Assembly: GCA_003118195.1 (NCBI GenBank)
Contig: BEXV01001079.1
Span: forward strand, 57,447 to 71,903
Direction of reading: 5' to 3'
DNA length: 14,457 nucleotides
DNA from: Hemicentrotus pulcherrimus
Lineage: Eukaryota; Echinodermata; Echinoidea; Camarodonta; Strongylocentrotidae
Shown: positions 1-7,100 of the stretch, in pieces
Layout: each line of letters starts with the position of its first letter
How positions within the stretch are numbered: position 1 is the first letter of the stretch
The notes under the pieces: model-generated
Databases searched by the model: none
The model's input: the letters and a program-made list of their open reading frames with translations, nothing else
Told to the model about the DNA's origin: nothing
Made by a program: the position numbers and the translations under genes

Positions 1-174
1 CGTCCTCAAAAATGGGGACAACCCTTATTTTTGAGGACGCATTTTGTCCTTGTTTATGAGGATATCCTTGTTTATGAGGACGATCCTCATTCACGGACCA
101 GCGCCCCTACTGATAAGAGGCTAACGAACGAAAGAGACAGAAAAATTTGGTCTAACCCTAACCCTATCCCTAAA
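1..174. repeat. Inverted and tandem repeat block with telomere-like tract
   Basis: Bases 1-12 (CGTCCTCAAAAA) and 28-39 form a perfect 12-base inverted repeat with a 15-base loop. A tandem pair of 18-base units (TCCTTGTTTATGAGGAYR) follows at 47-64 and 65-82. CTAACCCTAACCCTATCCCTAA then lies at 152-173, close to the animal telomere repeat CCCTAA. The shared GTCCTC/GAGGAC words suggest one dispersed element, cut off by the window edge. The family is not identified. Confidence 0.6.
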
Positions 175-1160
175 CTGAAGTTAGCAACCAAAATAACAAA
201 ACACAATAAAGTATAGGATTGCCAGATTGATAAATCGTTCAGACACCATAACTACAATCAGACGATGAAACGAGTCAATGACCCCAGTCCCAGACAGTCC
301 ACTCAAACTTCAACATCACATGTTCAAACTCAAACTCGGTCATAGACTCTATTACTAGTCTAGATTCTACACTGTCTTTAGTCTTTCAACGCAAGTGAGA
401 GTATATACACTCAATGACCAAAAGCATATTTCACAAGAAGGCTTGCAAATTTTTCTGCAAACCTTTCTCTTAGTCTAAGGTCAAACGTTGGGTCATTGAT
501 AACAAAAAAATTGAAGGAGATTTTTGTCAGGCAGTCCCACACGTTTATTTTCATGGGTGTCATCGTCATACAAACTAGGTTTAAATAATGAAATTAAACT
601 ATAAAAATTTCCTAGACAGAGACAATTTGTCAAATATATGATAAAATGAAAATCACTCAATCAATAACATTTGTAAATATTGATAATTACCTAACTAGCT
701 TCATGATGATGTCAGATTGCGATCAGCATCTGACGATAAAAATTGGACGTTCAATCAACGCGCCTGTACAAAAACAATGTACTTATCATGACGAGGATGG
801 CGCCATACTGTGTAAAAAGATAAGGCAATCTGTACACTTGAATGTGTACTAGACTATATCAGTTTGGAAAATATTTTCAAAATATGTCTGTGTTTATAAT
901 GTATGAGACAATGTACTGCATGTACGTTTATACTGTAAGAAAAATTGTGTTCCTATTCATCATTTTATAAAATTATGAAAATCTCAATAAAGGCAAAAAA
1001 GCTTTTAAAAAGATATTAAAAAAGCAATTAATGTATGATCATGATGAAAAAGCCCGAAAGCATGCAGTAAGAGCTACTTCACTCAGTGAAAAAGAAAAAA
1101 GAAGAAAAAAGTGCAAAACTACAAACTTACATCACCGACAACGAATTAGAGTAAGATTAT
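175..1160. other. Intergenic AT-rich stretch, no supported gene
   Basis: No coding exon can be supported. A 68-codon open frame at 646-852 on the plus strand includes a patch somewhat richer in CpG than its surroundings (about 715-810), and an AATAAA lies at 986-991. Together these could be a terminal exon of an unseen plus-strand gene. The translated sequence resembles nothing I know, so it is left unassigned. Confidence 0.4.
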
Positions 1161-1170
1161 CCCCCCCCCC
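1161..1170. repeat. Poly-C run of 10
   Basis: Ten consecutive C on the plus strand between AT-rich flanks. It is the first of three long C or G homopolymers in the window; the others are at 6469-6478 and 14444-14457. Confidence 0.9.
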
Positions 1171-1940
1171 AATTTATTTTATTAGGAAACGCTCAAGTTG
1201 AGCCTTCCGGGTAAAGGAGGATAGATAAAATGAGAGAATTAGGGAGGAAGAGAATTTATTATAAAAATTATTAATTATTACTTTTCCTTTATTTTATTTT
1301 TAAAGCTTATCTGCCCTAGTTTGGCCAAGAGGGATAAGACCACATAGCGAGGTCACTGACAGGTGACTATCTCATCAACTCAGCTCTCAAATAACATACG
1401 AAATGGAAAATCATGGGGGATCAACAGGCACCGATTGGGGGAGTTTTCTATGTAGAGGGAGCAAAGAAGCTCGGACCAGTGGGGCTTTAACATATAGAAA
1501 TGATCAATTGTTTATATTGAAATACTCTTTATTCAGTTTGAAACAATGATCAATGCACTTTTTAAAGCAACATAAGCATCAAACAAATTACAACCTTTAT
1601 ATACTTATATATGCTACCGTATATTGTACGTGCAACCTATCTTTTTATGAAATATATTATAAAGATTCAGGGGCATTGATTGAAAGCTAAATGAGAGGGG
1701 GAAAAAAATATGTCAAATTCAAATTATTTGTCAACAATTCTGAACTTAAGTTTATCATGTTTGAAGTGATTACTATCATCTTTATAAAAGTTTTTTTAAA
1801 AACCTCATGAAGCTGTACAAGTCTTGAAGCTCTGCTCATTAGGGATGGATTATTTGTGACTCCCCCCAACAAATCTTAAACAACTTTGATAAGAATGAAC
1901 CTTCATTCCGAAGTCATATGTGTATATTATTTTCAACAAA
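1171..1940. other. Intergenic stretch, unclassified
   Basis: AT-rich with purine-rich patches. Near 1305-1340 a CTTATC-TGCCCT and AGGGATAAG pair can form an imperfect hairpin. This sequence and the following GAGGTCACTGACAGGTGAC segment might belong to an old dispersed repeat that I cannot name. No coding exon is seen. Confidence 0.4.
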
Positions 1941-2110
1941 GAAAGAACTAGAGAGGAGAGAGAGAGAGAGGTGGGGAGGGAAGGAGGGAGAGAGAGAGAG
2001 AGAGAGAGAGACAGAGACAGAGAGAGAGAGAGATAGAGGGAGAAGGGGAGAGGGAGTGAGATAGAGAAAGAATTAGATAAAGAAAGAGAGAGATAGAGAA
2101 AGAGAGAGAA
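1941..2110. repeat. GA-rich microsatellite tract
   Basis: About 170 bases that are almost entirely purine on the plus strand: (GA)n with interruptions GGGAGG, ACAGAG and ATAGAG. The longest pure GA runs are around 1988-2010. Open frames read from the opposite strand are Leu/Ser repeats, artefacts of the CT repeat. Long homopurine tracts of this kind can adopt triplex structures. Confidence 0.95.
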
Positions 2111-2521
2111 TAGGGATGGTGGAGGCATTTAACAAAAACAGACACTTTCTCTTGTCAGTAAACAGATTTTTATTTTCAGTAAACAGAGAAAGTTAAAGAA
2201 TGTAAATAAACAAAAAATCAATTCCACTGACTTGCAACATTATCAATTTTCATACTTGAAAATAATGATCTATACATTTAACTTTGTTACAAGTAATGTC
2301 TTACCATTTGAGTGGTAATAAATTTGAATCGAATTGAATTTGAAATACATAAAGTAAAAACAGCAGAAAATTTAAACAATACTGAATGTTATGTACAATA
2401 TCATTCTTCATTTTTTTTTGTTATACATGTCTCTATATTCATGTTTATGTTAACATTTGGGCACATTTTTAGATGTGTCACAGAATGTTATTATCACCTA
2501 CCCATAGCATCATTTTTATAA

Positions 2522-2547
2522 ATATATATATATATATATACACACAT
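2522..2547. repeat. (AT)n followed by (AC)n microsatellite
   Basis: Alternating AT over 2522-2540 runs into ACACACA. It is a compound dinucleotide microsatellite and probably length-polymorphic. Confidence 0.9.
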
Positions 2548-2998
2548 ACATGGAATAGACCAAGTGGTCTGCATGCAATGACAACCCAATTGGAATATAA
2601 AATTGTATCAACATATTCCTACAATGTTCTTGGGAATACATTTCTAATCAAGGCAATTTATTTCTAAAGACACACTGAATTTGGACGGAGTATATCATTC
2701 TTGTCACATATGAAGTAAGATAAAATTAACTCAATACATTTGAAAAGTACAGACTTTAATATTTAAGAAATTAAATGACTCTCTTTGTCATTTACAGCTA
2801 TAAATTTCCAAGATTTGAATTTGCAACATAGCAATCTTTACTCCAACTGCTGTAGTATATAATAGAAACTTTCGCATGCATAAAATGTTTACCGGTAAGC
2901 ATCTCACTAGTGGCTATTAGATTAAGTAAGATAAGTATTTGCCAGAGACATATTGCGAAAGTGAATTGCTTAAATGTGATAGAATACCAGTTAAAACG

Positions 2999-3030
2999 TT
3001 TTACTTAGCTAAGTCAAATGCTAAGTAAAA
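2999..3030. repeat. Perfect 10-base inverted repeat
   Basis: TTTTACTTAG at 2999-3008 and CTAAGTAAAA at 3021-3030 are exact reverse complements around a 12-base spacer. A further partial copy, GTTTTACTTTAAC, follows at 3031-3043. CCAGT before (about 2987) and ACTGG after (about 3060) give a weak outer inversion, so this may be the remains of a small hairpin-type transposable element. Confidence 0.6.
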
Positions 3031-3251
3031 GTTTTACTTTAACAAAGTGTCAAATTGAATACTGGCCCAGGACATTTTCATGCCATATTAACATAACCGA
3101 CTCGCAAAACATTGAAAATCTGTGATTTTCAAAAGTTTCTTGCAAAGAACATAACTGTTGTTTACAAATAAAAAACATGTCATAGTACAAAACTCTCTGG
3201 TTTAACAGTATCTAGAATAATCTTGCAACAGTTGTGTAAAGGACCAACATC

Positions 3252-3290
3252 TATTATCATCAGCATGTATAATACATGATGATGATAATA
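3252..3290. repeat. 39-base near-perfect palindrome
   Basis: The 19-base arms at 3252-3270 and 3272-3290 around a single central base pair at 18 of 19 positions. The outer 11 bases (TATTATCATCA / TGATGATAATA) and the inner 7 (CATGTAT / ATACATG) are perfect, with one G-A mismatch between them. It can extrude as a cruciform or fold as RNA on either strand. Confidence 0.85.
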
Positions 3291-3813
3291 CAGTATTACA
3301 TGTGTTTACCCCTCCATATTACAACTGGAAAAAATTCATAGGAGTTCTACCTTGTCATGCCTACAGCTTAATAGGGGCTCTTCTAAGGAAAAGAACATCA
3401 TTTTATGATTTTTTAATTATTATTTTTTAATTAAAAGTTTGCACTCTTTCATGTCGAACTTATTTCCTTGATGGATTGTCAGATTACAGAAGACAATTAT
3501 GTATCCCAATTCATAGAAGATACTAGGTATTAAGGCCTGGTGAAAAGGTCTAGATCAGATGTTACAGAGAGAGAATAAATAATGGCCATAGTTCTAACGA
3601 AAGCATTATCCAGATGATACGCTACATAAACATTGGAAAGCGAGGAAATATTCAGAACTGAAATAAGAGCATAATCTTTTTTCTTTTTTTCTTCAAAAAT
3701 AAAAGGTGAATTTACAGGTAAGGTAGTACTCACATATGGGATGCCACTGATTAATAAAATTGAGATTATGATAGTAGTAAAATGTTAAAACTTATTTATA
3801 GTATGTTTTCCAC

Positions 3814-3819
3814 TTTATT
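3814..3819 (-). terminator. Candidate polyadenylation signal of CCDC113
   Basis: AATAAA on the minus strand, within CACAATAAAGTGG. It is the first canonical signal after the stop codon, about 260 bases downstream, and implies a short 3' untranslated region. The downstream element is only moderately U-rich, so the exact cleavage site is unclear. The transcript strand of this UTR also carries an (AAG)6 run at 3965-3982. Confidence 0.5.
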
Positions 3820-3964
3820 GTGATCGGATTGTAAGCTACCAAGAAATACGATCAAACCGGTGATGTGGCAATTAAAGCAGCAACAGGTCTACTACTGAAG
3901 TCAGTCACAATTTTCCATTTGAATACAATCATTACAATTTGAAAAGGGAAAATTCTGATGATAA

Positions 3965-3982
3965 CTTCTTCTTCTTCTTCTT
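3965..3982. repeat. (CTT)6 microsatellite in the CCDC113 3' UTR
   Basis: Six CTT units on the plus strand, read as (AAG)6 on the transcript, about 100 bases beyond the stop codon and before the predicted polyadenylation signal. Confidence 0.85.
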
Positions 3983-4081
3983 GACATCTTCTATTCCACA
4001 AGTAACACCCAAGCATCATATTTCATACAGAGGCATGCCATCAATCAAGCAAGAGTTCATAAGGTAAGGAGAAGAAGTAGT

Positions 4082-4162
4082 TTATGCCATGACACCCCAC
4101 TGCTGATGTTCACTTGACATTCTCATCTGCTGCCATGTCTTACGATGCGTCTTCAAAGCCAT
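4082..4162 (-). CDS. CCDC113: CCDC113 coding exon 7 and stop
   Basis: The acceptor is CCATTTCTAG|ATG, phase 0. The exon encodes residues 351-376 followed by TAA. It begins MALKTHRKTWQQM, equivalent to the vertebrate MSLKGHRKAWNRM, then diverges into a short tail ending WGVMA. The exon is too short to stand out as an open frame, but the frame fit and the family match make it secure. Confidence 0.92.
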   Translation of the reverse strand: MALKTHRKTWQQMRMSSEHQQWGVMA

Positions 4163-7100
4163 CTAGAAATGGAAAAGGAAAAGGGATAACAGATTAGGCA
4201 AAGGCTAGACATTTAAATGTTCCTTCAGAGTCAGTTTCAACTTGTATCACTTCATCTTGTTTACTGATGTAATATTGTACAGCCAACTTGATTTGTTGTT
4301 TCAATTTTTCTCCCAGTTAAAAAGATAGTCAGCTCAATTTTTTTCTCTCTTTTTACATTTGACATTACGGTATGTCATAGTTCAATGTTCGACTTTTGCC
4401 TTGCTTGGTTAAATTAAAGAATGGTCTGCATACACCTGTTGCAAAGGAATAAACATTTCAATTCTATACCCAAAACAAAATATCAAAAGTTTGCTTATCC
4501 CAGCTGTGGTGAACTGCTGAGTACTACAGGATTTGTATTACATTTAAGTTGTTTCAAATGATTAAGCTTTCTCTTGCTCTCGATGTTTACTATGTGTAAT
4601 ATTGTATTGCCTTTATAAAGAAGATAAGGTACCTTAACTCCAAAAAAATTGTAGTGTTCTGTAATGATGGTATACGTTGTATGTTCATCAATCCTGTCAA
4701 TTTGGTGTTACTTTGAGTTGAAAATATTCATAAAACCTTACTAAGCCTGGTTGTCTACTAACGATGTACTATAGCCTATGAAATTAGTTGGCAACTAGTT
4801 TAGTACGATTTAACAATATGGGCCCAGATTGAAAACAAAATATTCAATATTACAGAAAGCACAATTTCTAAAACTTTCAGTATGTCAACATGTTGTACTT
4901 AACAATCAATGTAATTCAAATCTCTGCATTCTATACCTTCATAATTAAGTTTGTCAACATGTTAAATTCACTTTCCGAATCAAATAGAGCTTTACAGAGA
5001 AATTAGTATGTAGCCTAGAGAATAAGCGATGAGCAAATCTTCCTTACCTCGGCGATCTCCACTTTCCTCTCCCAGCTCTTAACGGTCTTCTGAAGCTCAT
5101 AGAGATCAGCCTTCTCCTGGACATACTCGACGACCTCAGGTACCTTGTAGTCTTCAAGCTGGTGCCGTAGCCTCCTGTTCAACTCTTCTGCTGAAGACCT
5201 TTCCTGGAGACACAAAGGAATGCATGATAGACAGGAGCATATTAAGCATATTTTAACCATCATTACAAAACACTAAACTTCTTTTAGTACCGGTACCTTA
5301 TTTTCTTTATAAAGACAATGTAAGACATTGTGAACATGGAGAGTGAGAGAAAGAATGATAATTTGAACCAACTCTAATGCAATACAGAATGGGGATGACT
5401 GAATGGAATATTTCACAGGGAAGAAAAAGCACCTATATCTTCATTTTGACTGCTATACAAAAACATTGTTATACAAAACTTAAACCAGAACGTCAATGAC
5501 GTAGCGCTCATCTGCATCTCTCGCAACAACATATATCGTAAATTTTCTGTGGTACACTTTTTTTAATTATTTTTGGAATAAATTTGCACAAATTAGCATA
5601 GATAATGAATTTCTTGATTCTTTGTAGAAGTTTTTAATCCCCCTCCCAGCCCTATCATATGAAACAATCAGAATCAAAATCGGTTGAAAAATAACGAAGA
5701 AGAAGCATTTTGAAAACTGTGGACGGACGGACGACACACCATGGCATAGGCTCATCGGATGAGCTAAAAATAGACAAAAAATTCAAGGAGAACAGAAAAT
5801 CCTTGTAATTTTTCACATATCTAGGTTAAGAAATTCAAGAAACGAGACTGCTGACACTGGATTGGTTACATAGTACTTCATGAAAAAAGAGCATTATTGC
5901 TGTCACTGCCTATTATTCTACATTATTATATAAAAACAGGAGAAAGCTCACAAAATATTCAAGCGCATAATACTCAACTCTCTTTTAATTAAATTCTCAG
6001 ACAATTGTGCAGTATTTACAGTAAAGCTTGCTTCCAAAATAAATTGATCATCAGAAGTAGATATACTACAGGACTCACCTCCTCAACTGTTTCGGTTTCA
6101 GTATCAATTCTTGAAAGTAGTTCATTTCTGGATGAAATTTCATTACTTAACCTGTCTGATTCCATTGTTAGAGTCTGAAGCTTTTTCTGCAGTGCATACA
6201 AATTAAATAACAGAGAATGAATAATAGAAAAGAAAGGATTGCAATTTGGAACTCATTATACATTTGATAAAAGTCTATTAAGGCTAAACTTATAGAAAGC
6301 TCATGAGTTTGACAACTAGTTATAAGCAGTCTAAATGATTTCCGTAAACTGAATTTCATATCTATTGCATATTTCTTTCATAGTGGTACTACATGAAATA
6401 AACTATATAAATATTTACAAGGCTGTGAACAAAGTTGATTAGTTTTTTCACCAAATGGGAAAAATGAAGGGGGGGGGGATACAAAGAAAGACACCTGTAT
6501 GTGTTCAATAAATTGACCAATTCTCAGTATGAAAAGAAGTTCATGTTCATTTTCAAGAAGAATGATGAGGCTATATGACTGCATTATTCACAACTCAAAA
6601 TCTTAATAAAAAATAACTAGTCTATACAAAGTTTTTAAAGATTCCATAGAATTACCATCAAAAATAAAATCATGTTTCAAACACTCATTTTTTAAAGACG
6701 TTATTGCCTGAAAAGGAAGCTTATAAAGTTATAGCTCAATGATAGGGGAATCGGCTTGGCAAAAACAAAAATCCACTCTTTAAAGCCGAGTCACTTGGCT
6801 ATAAATTGAGTTCTTCAGGATTATTACCTTGTAGGAGTTAAGGACCTGTAATGTATTTCCAGCCATGAGTTTGAGTCTAAGCAGATCTTGATTCCTCTCG
6901 TCAATCTTCTCCAGGTACTGACTGTTCTCGATCTTCAACTGTTGGAAGTCCACCTCATGGAGCACCTCTCCCATCTCTTCTTTCTACAGAGGAGAGAAAT
7001 TAAGGAAAGTTGAGTGAATAAAAGAAAGCACTCTGACATAAAAAATTATTGAAACTCCTCTATTTCTCCTCACATTTTTCATGGTAAATATGTGGTACAA

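Larger units (their letters stand above)
2111..3800. other. Intergenic stretch left of CCDC113
   Basis: AT-rich and non-coding by all signs visible. It contains the TA/CA microsatellite at 2522-2547, the inverted repeat at 2999-3030 and the palindrome at 3252-3290, each listed separately. It lies beyond the CCDC113 polyadenylation signal, so it is probably outside that transcript. An isolated TTACAG|GTAAGG motif at about 3715-3725 has no gene to belong to. Confidence 0.5.

Noticed and set aside
1850..2145. Overlapping minus-strand frames rich in Leu-Ser repeats.
   Set aside because: They are the reverse strand of the GA microsatellite.
3411..3436. TTTTAATTA / TAATTAAAA inverted repeat.
   Set aside because: Pure A/T self-complementarity of this length is expected often in AT-rich DNA.
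3680..3726. A pyrimidine stretch followed by TTACAG|GTAAGG, like a recursive splice site on the plus strand.
   Set aside because: There is no plus-strand gene here for it to serve, and the pyrimidine tract is separated from the AG by an A-rich segment.
5015..5263. An 82-codon minus-strand frame starting MMVKICLI, suggesting a signal peptide.
   Set aside because: The hydrophobic N-terminal part is intron 5 read through. The real coding part begins at the acceptor at 5203.
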